64,000 nt of DNA from an uncultured Bacteroidota bacterium (GTDB lineage: Bacteria > Bacteroidota > Bacteroidia > B-17B0 > Aurantibacillaceae): NCBI GenBank assembly GCA_903834765.1, contig CAILKE010000004.1:338014-402013 (forward strand), written 5' to 3'. Shown here in pieces: positions 1 to 8,385 of the stretch (positions are counted from its first letter, which is position 1; each line of letters opens with the position of its first letter). The position numbers and the translations under genes are program-made. The notes beneath the pieces were generated by a model. The model was not told the DNA's origin, made no database searches, and saw nothing but the letters and a program-made list of their open reading frames with translations.

Positions 1-8
1 TTTGGATG

Positions 9-1598
9 TTAATTTTTAGGTTTTAAGATAATCTTGCCAGAATGAGTACTAGAACCAGTTTGAAGTTTGTACATATATACACCTGCTGCTACATAAGAGC
101 CATTTGCGTTTTTTCCATCCCACTCGTAGCTATGTTTACCTGCACCTTCAATACTTGAATTTAACAACGCGATTTCTTGCCCCATAATATTAGTAATAGA
201 AAGTTTAGTATACTGAGTCGCTAGTAAATCATAACTTACAGTTATTTTATCAGAAAAAGGGTTAGGATATATTGATATTCCTTCAACCGTACTTTGATAA
301 GAATTGATATCTGTCGGTAATAATAAAGGATCGGCATTAAGCATTCCTGCAATATCTATTGTTTCATCACCTGGATAATAATAAGTCCACATTAATCCGT
401 CAAAAATCATTTCATTAGTTGTTGATGTTCCTACTAAAACTGTAGCAGGTGTTGGGTTATTAGGATTGTTAGTGGTATTATCAAACACATGCGTTCCATA
501 TAATTTATACCCAGCAGGTATTTTTAAAAAATTAGGATAAGTATAAAACCCTTGCCAATTAAAATCCCATTTATTAATTCGACTCATTGGAATAGTAGTT
601 GTGCCATTGCTTGCATAGTTTAAAATACTAGAGCAGATTTTATGCGAATGAGGAAAAATGGAATATGCTGAAATATCTAAAGGTAAAGTAGCTGTGCCTG
701 TTGGATAGGCAGTAGTTATTGTTTTTGTAGTATTGGCAGCGATGAAAAAATTCCAATTTTGAATAGGAACTGTAGAATACATTTCTCTCACATTTGTTGT
801 TCCAACTGGATAAAAGAATAAACGTATCTGAGTATTATCTACCTGTCCGGCTGAGCCAGCAGGGTAATGCATTTGTGCAACAAATTTTGAACCTGCTTTG
901 ATAGATACTCCAAATTTTAAAGTGGCAGAGCTTGGGAATACAATAGGAGCAGTTCCTGGAGCATAGTCACCTATATTAAAGTCACCAGGTTCTGTATAAC
1001 AACTTCCACTTAAGTCGGATGTCGTTGTACCCATTGTGTCCACATTTATTACAGCATGATGAATGATTGATGGATTATTTGGAATTATTTCATAAGCTTT
1101 TAAAATTCTATTTTGGGTTAATCCAGTTGGCAAAGAAAAACAAATGTATTTATCAGATGTAGTTGCTGTACTGGTATAAGATGGTATTGTTAATATTAAA
1201 TCAGGTGTTCCGTTTAACTTAGTATTTGGATAATAGGGGGCTGGAGGAGCCAAAGCTGTATCAGCTAAATTAGTTCCATAAGGTGCACCTGCGCTTATCC
1301 AATTCAAAATTTTTGTTTTTTCGGAAAGCGTAATAATACGCTCGTGGTTAAAGCGCACATAGGTAGTATCCTCTGGCCAAGGTGGCATTTTTCCTGTAGT
1401 TAAGTCGTTTTGAATTAATCCCAAATAGCCACTAATCGAGCTATAATAGTTCAAAGCTGGAGATTGGCTACCTGAGTGATGACAAGATGAGCAACGATTG
1501 TAAAAAATAGGGGCAACATCTTTATAAATAACTTGAGCTTGAAGGGAATAACCCAGTGCTAAAAAGAGGATAACGATTACATGTAATTTTTTCATCAT
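9..1598 (-). CDS. Secreted cytochrome c / copper type II monooxygenase-like protein with T9SS type A sorting domain
   Basis: Residues 1-21 form a signal peptide. A short cytochrome c domain follows, with a CSSCH heme-attachment motif (C36, C39, H40) and a likely distal heme ligand in GKMPPWP (M71). The central part looks like the peptidylglycine monooxygenase (PHM) fold. A His-His pair (H180/H181) and an MHYP histidine (H244) fit the CuA site, while an HSH pair (H317/H319) and a methionine in NEMIFD (M397) fit CuB. The C-terminal ~80 residues are a type IX secretion sorting domain (YPNPFSDKITV, ending GKIILKPKN). The family predicts secretion across the outer membrane with a redox or oxygenase role; the substrate is unknown. 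It starts with Met-Met and stands alone at the window edge. Confidence 0.85.
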   Translation of the reverse strand: MMKKLHVIVILFLALGYSLQAQVIYKDVAPIFYNRCSSCHHSGSQSPALNYYSSISGYLGLIQNDLTTGKMPPWPEDTTYVRFNHERIITLSEKTKILNWISAGAPYGTNLADTALAPPAPYYPNTKLNGTPDLILTIPSYTSTATTSDKYICFSLPTGLTQNRILKAYEIIPNNPSIIHHAVINVDTMGTTTSDLSGSCYTEPGDFNIGDYAPGTAPIVFPSSATLKFGVSIKAGSKFVAQMHYPAGSAGQVDNTQIRLFFYPVGTTNVREMYSTVPIQNWNFFIAANTTKTITTAYPTGTATLPLDISAYSIFPHSHKICSSILNYASNGTTTIPMSRINKWDFNWQGFYTYPNFLKIPAGYKLYGTHVFDNTTNNPNNPTPATVLVGTSTTNEMIFDGLMWTYYYPGDETIDIAGMLNADPLLLPTDINSYQSTVEGISIYPNPFSDKITVSYDLLATQYTKLSITNIMGQEIALLNSSIEGAGKHSYEWDGKNANGSYVAAGVYMYKLQTGSSTHSGKIILKPKN

Positions 1599-1651
1599 AA
1601 TATTAATTTTTTATCTAAATTAATATTATTTATTGAAATAAAAAATTTTAA

Positions 1652-1813
1652 TTATGGCTTGATAACTAAAGCTGAATCAATAATTCGAGCGATAGAGTCA
1701 GAAACACGCTTAGCATTTTCGTGCATTTTAACACGATCTTCTGCTGCAGGACCACATTTTACAAAGGAAATAGCAGTTAAAAGGGCTATGGAAGAAATCA
1801 ATACTTTTTTCAT
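1652..1813 (-). CDS. Small lipoprotein, 53 aa (paralog of the neighbouring 80-aa lipoprotein)
   Basis: This short gene encodes a signal peptide beginning MKKVLISSIALLTAI with a lipobox ending FVKC (C20). A short mature part follows: CGPAAED, then KMHENAKR and SDSIARIIDSAL. It shares the pattern CGPxAExxxKMxExAKRxxDSI with the gene immediately upstream, so I read the two as tandem paralogs. A 65-codon frame on the opposite strand over the same bases is a shadow: its sequence resembles nothing, whereas this frame has a lipobox and a paralog. The function is unknown; it is probably membrane-anchored with a helical tail. Confidence 0.75.
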   Translation of the reverse strand: MKKVLISSIALLTAISFVKCGPAAEDRVKMHENAKRVSDSIARIIDSALVIKP

Positions 1814-1900
1814 AATTCAGAATGCTTTTTTAAAAAGTTTATGCTTACGAATGTAAACAAAATAATGATTAAAGATATTTAGAATTATTTAATAAAAAAC

Positions 1901-1930
1901 AAAAAACCCACATATCCGAAGATATATGGG
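1901..1930 (-). terminator. Rho-independent terminator after the 80-aa lipoprotein gene
   Basis: CCCACATATC (1907-1916) pairs with GATATATGGG (1921-1930) with one mismatch around a 4-base loop. On the minus strand the stem is followed by a run of T (1901-1906). It lies 24 bp after the stop codon of the lipoprotein gene at 1955-2197. Confidence 0.7.
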
Positions 1931-1954
1931 CTTTTCCTAACTAAACACAAATTC

Positions 1955-2197
1955 TTAGTGTTTTGTAGCTGCTTCAGCAGCAGTAGTAGCAGTTTCAACA
2001 GCAGTAGTAGCTGTAGAATCAGTAGCAGTAGCTTCAGTCATAGCAGAGTTTAAGCTCTCAGATAAAGCAGCAGAGATAGAATCACCAGCACGTTTAGCTG
2101 CTTCTTCCATTTTAGCTTTTTCTTCAGCTGAAGGACCACAAGATACGAAAGTTGTAGCTAAAACTGCTACTGCAAGAATTGAAAATAATTTTGTCAT
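1955..2197 (-). CDS. Small lipoprotein, 80 aa
   Basis: A signal peptide with lipobox TTFVSC (Cys 20) is followed by a charged helical segment (GPSAEEKAKMEEAAKRAGDSI). The tail is rich in Ala and Thr. The first half matches the smaller lipoprotein encoded just downstream on the same strand, so this is a tandem paralogous pair. A terminator follows the stop codon. No function can be assigned. The low-complexity tail suggests an extended or weakly structured part exposed at a membrane surface (inference). Confidence 0.75.
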   Translation of the reverse strand: MTKLFSILAVAVLATTFVSCGPSAEEKAKMEEAAKRAGDSISAALSESLNSAMTEATATDSTATTAVETATTAAEAATKH

Positions 2198-2423
2198 TTT
2201 AAGTTTTTTAAATTGTTAATGTTGTTTAATTTAACATTTATACCAAACACTTTAAATAGTAACCCTATAAAATCACTTTATTTTAGAAAAAAATATAAAC
2301 ATTTGATTATCAGTAATTTAAAATTTAAATTAAAACAGGTTACTTCAATATTTTAAGAAAAAAACACATTATATAATAAGAATGCATGTAAGTTGTGGTT
2401 GTTGAATTTGGTTCAAAATGAAA

Positions 2424-2451
2424 TTACCCGATATACATACATATCGGGTAA
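2424..2451 (-). terminator. Hairpin downstream of the halogenase-like gene, possible terminator
   Basis: TTACCCGATAT (2424-2434) pairs perfectly with ATATCGGGTAA (2441-2451) around a 6-base loop. It lies 26 bp past the stop codon of the gene at 2478-3725. The T content after it on the minus strand is modest, so termination is likely but not certain. Confidence 0.55.
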
Positions 2452-2477
2452 AAAGTAAAATAAAAATAATAAATAAA

Positions 2478-3725
2478 TTAAACTATTTCAGAGGGATTAT
2501 TCATTCTCAAAAATTCCGATAATGATTTAACAACTCTATCGTGTTTTTTTACAAACGGATTATCTGTATCCCAAACGTATCCTGCTAGTACAGAGCATAT
2601 TTGTTTTTTGATTTCTGGATTTATATCTTTAGTAAAGAAGATGTCGTGCAAAGTGCCATCATACCAGCCCATTACATAAGTTCTAAATACATCAACTCCT
2701 TGCATTGTCGGTTTTACAAATTCTTCATCCCAATTTACTGTATTGCCTTCTAATTGCTTGATAACTAAGTTTGCTGCTCGTTGGCTTGAAGCTGTTGCTA
2801 ACGTAACACCACTCGAAAACATTGGGTCTAAGAACTCTGTTACATTTCCAGTTAAGACAAACCCATCACCAAAAAATTGTTCAGTTGTAATACTCCACCC
2901 CTCAAGGGTTTTGGGCTCAAACATAAAGGTTTCATTACCAAAACGTTCTTTTAAATGTGGTTCAGAATTTATTAAATAACGTAATTGTGCTTCGGGTGTT
3001 TTGTCTTTGTGTTCATTAAAAAATTCAGGACTACCAACAAAGCCAACGGATGTAACACCTGTAGAAAATGGAATTACCCAAATCCATGTTTGTGGCTGAT
3101 GAACCAAAATCATAATTCTATTTGGTTCATTATGTAAATCACGTTTGGGATCATTAACATGCGCAAATAAAGATTTGCGTGGAGGAAGATTACTTGGTTT
3201 GTCTAAATTAAATAAACGGGGAATGACGCGGCCATAACCACTACTATCAACTATAAACTTTGCTTTAATTTCTGAAATAGCTCCGTCCTTATCAATAATT
3301 GTTGTTGTTGAATTTGAGCCACTAAATTTAATATCAGTCACTGTTGTTTCAAAATGAATGTTAACTCCTTTGCGCTGAACTTCTTCTGCTAAAGTTTGGT
3401 CAAAATCTCCTCGTGGGACTTGCCATGTCCAAGAGAATCCTTCTGTAAACTGCTCATCAAAATTAAAATCACAAATATCATCCTTACGTAAGAACTTAGC
3501 TCCAAATTTTTGTTGAAACCCTTTTGCTTTAACAGCATCTAACAAACCTGCTTCCTCTAAGGCTTCCATGCAACGAGGTAATAAACTTTCCCCTATTACA
3601 AATCGTGGAAATTTTTCTTTTTCAACCATGTGTACATTATAACCTGCTTTTTTAATAATACCAGCAGCAACAGAACCTGACGGACCAGCGCCAATCACCA
3701 AAACATCCACTTCTTGAGTTTGCAT
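2478..3725 (-). CDS. Flavin-dependent halogenase-like FAD oxidoreductase
   Basis: The N-terminus has the FAD-binding GxGxxG (GAGPSG, residues 12-17), and the GESLLP motif follows at 45-50. WIWVIP (214-219) matches WxWxIP, the signature of flavin-dependent halogenases. A lysine in FQQKFGAKF (K73) sits where phenolic halogenases carry their conserved Lys. FLDPMFSSGV near residue 295 is the usual flavin-binding segment. At 415 residues it is a normal length. Related enzymes include geranylgeranyl-reductase-like oxidoreductases, so true halogenation is an inference. The gene is monocistronic, but the genome also carries a flexirubin-type ketosynthase operon and some flexirubins are chlorinated. 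A free flavin reductase would be needed and none is seen nearby. Confidence 0.7.
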   Translation of the reverse strand: MQTQEVDVLVIGAGPSGSVAAGIIKKAGYNVHMVEKEKFPRFVIGESLLPRCMEALEEAGLLDAVKAKGFQQKFGAKFLRKDDICDFNFDEQFTEGFSWTWQVPRGDFDQTLAEEVQRKGVNIHFETTVTDIKFSGSNSTTTIIDKDGAISEIKAKFIVDSSGYGRVIPRLFNLDKPSNLPPRKSLFAHVNDPKRDLHNEPNRIMILVHQPQTWIWVIPFSTGVTSVGFVGSPEFFNEHKDKTPEAQLRYLINSEPHLKERFGNETFMFEPKTLEGWSITTEQFFGDGFVLTGNVTEFLDPMFSSGVTLATASSQRAANLVIKQLEGNTVNWDEEFVKPTMQGVDVFRTYVMGWYDGTLHDIFFTKDINPEIKKQICSVLAGYVWDTDNPFVKKHDRVVKSLSEFLRMNNPSEIV

Positions 3726-3853
3726 AATTTTACGTTTTAGAACTATGAAATATAAACAGCTAAAGTTACGGCGATTTTACTTGCTAAGCAAATAGTAAGC
3801 GTCATAAATCAATTTAACATTAATAGAATTAAACAAATATTTGGTTATATTGT

Positions 3854-4963
3854 TTAACGATTGATTTCATACATTTTTCCTGGCAAAGATTTTATCACAT
3901 TAGAAAATTCTAATTGCAATAAACAAGAAGATGTTTTGGAAATTGGAAATTGTGTAGCATTGCAAATTTCATCAATATGCAATTGCGCTTTTTGCTCAAA
4001 TACATTTACCATAATTTGTTCATCTGGTGAAAGGTTTAGCAGTAAAGGGATTTGTGTTGATTTTTTTTGTTTTACTTCTTGATTCCAATTCATAATATAA
4101 AATAAATCAGCAACACTTTCTATTAAACTTGCTTTTGTAGTTTTTATTAATCCATTGCAACCCTCGCTCAATGCTTCACCTGCTCTTCCTGGAAACGCAA
4201 ATACATCCTTATTATAAGCATTTGCAATAGTTGCTGTAATTAAACTCCCACCTTCTTTTTTAGATTCCACGACAATAAGAGCATCGCACATGCCAGCTAC
4301 AATACGATTTCGTTTAGGGAAATTTTCTCTATCAGGTATTGTTTCGCTCATAAATTCTGTAAGCAAACCACCTTGATGAAGCATTTTTTCAGCGTAATTA
4401 GAATGAACTGCTGGATATATTCGATCAAGTCCGTGTGCTAAAACACCAACAGTTTGTAAATCATTTTCTAATGCTGTTTTATGTGCCATTATATCAATAC
4501 CATAAGCTAAGCCACTTACAACTAAAATACCACTTGACTTTAAATCTTGAATTAAATTTTCTGTCATTAATTTACCGTAAGGGGACGGTGTGCGTGTGCC
4601 TACTACTGATATAATTTTTTGATTATTTAAATCAGCATTACCTTTATAATATAGCAATACTGGACTATCATAACAATTTTTTAACCGTGACGGATAATCT
4701 TTATCAGTAAAAAATAGAGCTTGAATTTTATTTTTTTCTATGTACGTAAGTTCTTTTTCGGCTCTATTTAAAACATCTTTACTTTGCGATATAGACTTAG
4801 CGAGAACAAATCCGATACCTGGAATTTTTTCGAGTTGAGCTTTATTAGTTTTGAAAATTTGCTCGGCACTACCGCAATAAGCAATCAAATTTTTCGCTAA
4901 TACATCTCCGATCCCATCTAATAAAGTTAATCCAATTTGATAAATTAATTTGGTAGACTGCAT
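3854..4963 (-). CDS. dprA: DNA-processing protein DprA
   Basis: DprA binds incoming single-stranded DNA and loads RecA during natural transformation. The protein has an N-terminal helix-hairpin-helix region (LLDGIGDVLAK and LEKIPGIGFVLAK, residues 13-60). The Rossmann-like core follows, with VVGTRTPSPYGK and VVSGLAYGIDIMAHKTAL. A short C-terminal winged-helix-like segment lies at about 305-369. The 369-residue length is typical. It is divergently placed against the TonB-dependent receptor gene with only ~50 bp between starts. Confidence 0.93.
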   Translation of the reverse strand: MQSTKLIYQIGLTLLDGIGDVLAKNLIAYCGSAEQIFKTNKAQLEKIPGIGFVLAKSISQSKDVLNRAEKELTYIEKNKIQALFFTDKDYPSRLKNCYDSPVLLYYKGNADLNNQKIISVVGTRTPSPYGKLMTENLIQDLKSSGILVVSGLAYGIDIMAHKTALENDLQTVGVLAHGLDRIYPAVHSNYAEKMLHQGGLLTEFMSETIPDRENFPKRNRIVAGMCDALIVVESKKEGGSLITATIANAYNKDVFAFPGRAGEALSEGCNGLIKTTKASLIESVADLFYIMNWNQEVKQKKSTQIPLLLNLSPDEQIMVNVFEQKAQLHIDEICNATQFPISKTSSCLLQLEFSNVIKSLPGKMYEINR

Positions 4964-5012
4964 TTATTTTTAATTAAAAAATTATTATATTGTGTTCGTA
5001 AAATTAAAGATT

Positions 5013-7385
5013 ATGATAAAATTAATTAAATATATTTTAATTGGATTATTTTTTTATGCATCCAATAGTTATGCTCAATCATTTGGTTATGTCAAGGGCA
5101 CAGTGACTGATAAATCGAATGACGAAACCTTGCCTGGTGCTCTAGTTACACTTAATAAAACAAAAGGCGTTGCTGCCGACATTAACGGCGTATTTGTAAT
5201 TAGCGCCGTAGCCGGAGAATACAATTTAGCTTGTGATCTTTTGGGTTATACTAAATTTACATCAAACATTATGGTGAAAGCATTTGATACTGTTTTTGTA
5301 AATATTCAATTGGGCAACGGCAATCAGTTATTAGATGAGGTTGTTGTATCTGCAGGTAAATTTGAACAAAAATTATCGGATGTTACTGTCAGTATGGACG
5401 TTATTAAGCCATCCTTAGTGCAAAATAAAGGCATTACGAATTTAGATGCAATTATTAATCAAGTTCCTGGCGTAGTTGTTTCCGATGGACAGGCTAGCAT
5501 TAGAGGCGGGAGCGGCTATAGTTATGGAGCAGGTACTCGCGTATTAATGTTGGTAGATGAAATGCCTATGATTACAGCTGATGCAGCTGATATCAAATGG
5601 AATTATTTACCAATAGAAAATATGGAACAGATTGAAGTCATTAAGGGTGCATCATCCGCATTATTTGGTTCCTCAGCTCTTAATGGTGTTATTAATATGC
5701 GAACAGCTTATGCTAAAGATAAACCTCAGACTATGGTCACTTTATTTGGAGCATCTTATGATGCGCCACAACGCGCTAATTTAAAATGGTGGAAAGGAAC
5801 ATCGCAGACACAACGTGGGGTTAATTTTTCTCATTCCGAAAAAATTAAAAACTTAGACATAGTATTAGGTGGGCATGTATACGATGATGATGGATATCGT
5901 TATTTAGAAACAGAAAAGAGAGTACGATTCAATACGAACTTGCGGTATTCATTTAAAAAAATTCAAGGGTTACAAATAGGACTAAATACCAATATGATGC
6001 AGACAACAGGTGGATTGTTTTTTTTATGGCAAAATGCTGACTCGGCTTATATTCCAACAGGATATACTATTCAAACATTTAAGAATATTCGATTTAATAT
6101 TGACCCTTATGTGACATATTTTTCTAAAAAAGGCGGTAAATTTAGTTTACGAACACGTTATTTTTTAAGTAATAATGTTAACAGTACAAATCAGGGATCA
6201 CGTTCAGAATTATATTATAATGAATTGCAGTATCAAAAAAAATTCAAAAACAACTTAACTACAACTTTTGGTTTTGTTTATACTGAACAACAAGTTATGG
6301 CAGATTCACTTTACGGAAGACACACAGGGAACAATTACGCAGGTTATGCGCAGTTTGATTATAAGTATAAAAAGCTAACTGTTTCTGTTGGTTTAAGAGG
6401 TGAGTATAATAAAGTAGACACATCCTACACACGCGGATATATTAGCAATTCTATTAAAAATTTACCTTTTCAACCTGTATTAAGAGCGGGCTTAAATTAT
6501 CAATTAATGGAATATACATTTTTGCGTGCTTCGTTTGGACAAGGTTATCGTTTCCCTTCTGTTGCTGAAAAATATATTAGCACAGGCTTAAGTGCTATTA
6601 AAATTTTACCAAATCCTGGTTTACAGCCAGAACGAGGTTGGGCGGCTGAAATTGGCGTAAAACAAGGATTTAAGCTTCTTAATTTTAAAGGGTATTTAGA
6701 TGTAGCAGGATTTTGGACTGAATATCAAAGCATGACTGAATTTATTTTTGATATTTATGGTACTAAAACTGGCAATTGGGTAGCTGATCATAATAAAGCT
6801 GGTTTTAAATCTCAAAATGTGGGACGCGCTCGTATTACGGGAATTGATTTATCCCTTACAGGCTCAGGAAAAATGGGCCCAATTAATGTTTCTACCCTAA
6901 TGGGATATACTTATATCAATCCTATTAATCCTGATTTTGATCCTGCTAAAGATACATTAGGATCTTTGCTTAACTCTAATTTATTGAAGTATAGAAATAG
7001 GCATTTAGTAAAAGGTGATTTGCAATTAGATTACAAAAAAGTATCGATTGGTTGGAGTGTTCGTTATTATAGCTTTATGGAAAATATTGATAGACGCTTT
7101 GTGCAAAGTATATATCATGAATATAACAATCCAGGCACAGGGCCTGGAACAGAGTTAAATTTTGATGCAATAGATGTAACTTATATTTTACCTGGTTTAC
7201 CTAAGTATAGAGAAGAGCATAAAAATGGCGATTGGATTCATGATGCAAGATGTTCTTTTCAGATATCTAAAGCATTAAAAGCATCTTTTATAGTTAATAA
7301 TGTATTTAACAGAGAATACACTCTTCGCCCTGGAGATGTTCGTCCGCCGCGCATGTTTATGCTACAATTGATGATTAAAATTTAA
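5013..7385 (+). CDS. TonB-dependent outer-membrane receptor
   Basis: This is a ligand-gated outer-membrane barrel energised by TonB. I place the start at the ATG at 5013, which begins a good signal peptide (MIKLIKYILIGLFFYASNSYAQS). A GTG seven codons upstream is in frame but would spoil it. Residues ~25-105 form a carboxypeptidase-regulatory-like domain (GTVTDKSNDETLPGALVTL). The plug follows (GGSGYSYGAGTRVLMLVDE, ending VIKGASSALFGSSALNGVI), and the rest is barrel ending MFMLQLMIKI. The ligand cannot be predicted, although a plug of this kind is common in receptors for metal complexes, vitamins or glycans. No SusD-like partner is adjacent. Confidence 0.92.
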   Translation: MIKLIKYILIGLFFYASNSYAQSFGYVKGTVTDKSNDETLPGALVTLNKTKGVAADINGVFVISAVAGEYNLACDLLGYTKFTSNIMVKAFDTVFVNIQLGNGNQLLDEVVVSAGKFEQKLSDVTVSMDVIKPSLVQNKGITNLDAIINQVPGVVVSDGQASIRGGSGYSYGAGTRVLMLVDEMPMITADAADIKWNYLPIENMEQIEVIKGASSALFGSSALNGVINMRTAYAKDKPQTMVTLFGASYDAPQRANLKWWKGTSQTQRGVNFSHSEKIKNLDIVLGGHVYDDDGYRYLETEKRVRFNTNLRYSFKKIQGLQIGLNTNMMQTTGGLFFLWQNADSAYIPTGYTIQTFKNIRFNIDPYVTYFSKKGGKFSLRTRYFLSNNVNSTNQGSRSELYYNELQYQKKFKNNLTTTFGFVYTEQQVMADSLYGRHTGNNYAGYAQFDYKYKKLTVSVGLRGEYNKVDTSYTRGYISNSIKNLPFQPVLRAGLNYQLMEYTFLRASFGQGYRFPSVAEKYISTGLSAIKILPNPGLQPERGWAAEIGVKQGFKLLNFKGYLDVAGFWTEYQSMTEFIFDIYGTKTGNWVADHNKAGFKSQNVGRARITGIDLSLTGSGKMGPINVSTLMGYTYINPINPDFDPAKDTLGSLLNSNLLKYRNRHLVKGDLQLDYKKVSIGWSVRYYSFMENIDRRFVQSIYHEYNNPGTGPGTELNFDAIDVTYILPGLPKYREEHKNGDWIHDARCSFQISKALKASFIVNNVFNREYTLRPGDVRPPRMFMLQLMIKI

Positions 7386-7438
7386 TTACTGAGAGTTAAT
7401 TTAGCAATTTTTCACAAAAGAAAAGGTTATAAATGTCG

Positions 7439-7446
7439 TATATTTG
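7439..7446 (+). promoter_or_regulatory. -7 promoter element (TATATTTG)
   Basis: TATATTTG is an exact match to the Bacteroidota TAnnTTTG element and ends 22 bp before the start codon of the Bax-inhibitor-1 family gene. I see no convincing -33 TTTG partner. Confidence 0.6.
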
Positions 7447-7468
7447 TAACTTAAAAATAATATAAAAA

Positions 7469-8203
7469 ATGGAAACAAATTCTAGAAATACAAACCTTGA
7501 TAATATTGAAAGCGCTACTATCGTTGGGCGTAAAAATGCTTTAGCTTCAGTTTTTGGCTGGATGTTTATAGGTATGATTCTTACAACTATAGCGTCTTTA
7601 AGTTTTGCTTTTGTTCCAAGTCTATTGTCGTTAATGGTAACTACCGAGAATGGATTTATAACTGGTAAAAGTATTTTAGGTCATGTTATTACTTTTGCAC
7701 CTTTGCTTTTATTAATTGGCATGGGAGCTGGTTATCGTAAATTACCATTTATAGGATTGGCTGCTTTGTTTATGGCATTCTCAACTTTATTTGGTATTAG
7801 CATCAGCTATATATTTATCATTTATGAAGTTGGCTCAATAGTCAATGTATTTTTATCAACCTGTGCTTTATTTGGTATCATGGCTGGTGTGGGATATTTC
7901 ACAAAAACGGATTTGACCAAAATGGGAAATATATTAATGATTGGTGTTATTGGAATATTCGTAGCGTCTTTAATTAATTATTTCGTTGGAAGTAGTCAAA
8001 TGGGTTATATCATCAGCGTAATTGCAGTGATTATTTTTACAGGTTTAACTGCTTACGACATGCAAAAAATTAAAAACATGTTGCAAGATAATGATGGATC
8101 TGAAAGCTATAAAAAACTAGCACTTTGGGGTGCATTAGATTTATATTTAGATTTTATCAATTTATTTTTATCTCTGCTTCGTATTTTCGGATCAAGAAAA
8201 TAA
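7469..8203 (+). CDS. Bax inhibitor-1/YccA family membrane protein
   Basis: A polytopic inner-membrane protein of 244 residues with about seven hydrophobic segments after a polar N-terminus of ~25 residues. The family signature is visible at the end of the core (GLTAYDMQKIKNM), followed by ALDLYLDFINLFLSLLRIFG. Bacterial members act in membrane stress tolerance, calcium leak, or interaction with FtsH. It is transcribed alone from a TATATTTG promoter and followed by a strong terminator. Confidence 0.93.
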   Translation: METNSRNTNLDNIESATIVGRKNALASVFGWMFIGMILTTIASLSFAFVPSLLSLMVTTENGFITGKSILGHVITFAPLLLLIGMGAGYRKLPFIGLAALFMAFSTLFGISISYIFIIYEVGSIVNVFLSTCALFGIMAGVGYFTKTDLTKMGNILMIGVIGIFVASLINYFVGSSQMGYIISVIAVIIFTGLTAYDMQKIKNMLQDNDGSESYKKLALWGALDLYLDFINLFLSLLRIFGSRK

Positions 8204-8224
8204 TTGAATTAATTCGAACAAAAA

Positions 8225-8259
8225 AGCCACACGTTTTCAGAAATGAAAGCTTGTGGCTT
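8225..8259 (+). terminator. Rho-independent terminator after the Bax-inhibitor-1 gene
   Basis: AGCCACA (8225-8231) pairs with TGTGGCT (8253-8259). An inner TTTCA/TGAAA pairing extends the hairpin. It is flanked by an A run and a T run, so it could work in both directions. Confidence 0.8.
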
Positions 8260-8290
8260 TTTTATTTAATAAAAATAAATAAATTTACAA

Positions 8291-8385
8291 ATGAAATAGC
8301 TATGTGCTGAATTGTAAAAATGCGAAAGAATATTACATAGCGTATTCCGTATAACAACTTAAAATAAATAAAATAATATATGAAA
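8291..8385 (+). repeat. Dispersed hairpin repeat, copy E (diverged)
   Basis: The copy begins ATGAAATA, then has stem arm GCTATGT (8299-8305), a ~29-base A/T-rich loop, arm ACATAGC (8335-8341) and the tail GTATTCCGTATAAC. It ends with ATATGAAA, which is also the start of copy A. The outer ends match the other copies while the stem bases differ but remain complementary. See copies A (8377), D (43961), C (55544) and B (55629). Confidence 0.65.

Noticed and set aside
1659..1856. 65-codon plus-strand frame
   Set aside because: It is antisense to the 53-aa lipoprotein gene, whose lipobox and paralog make the minus strand the real one.
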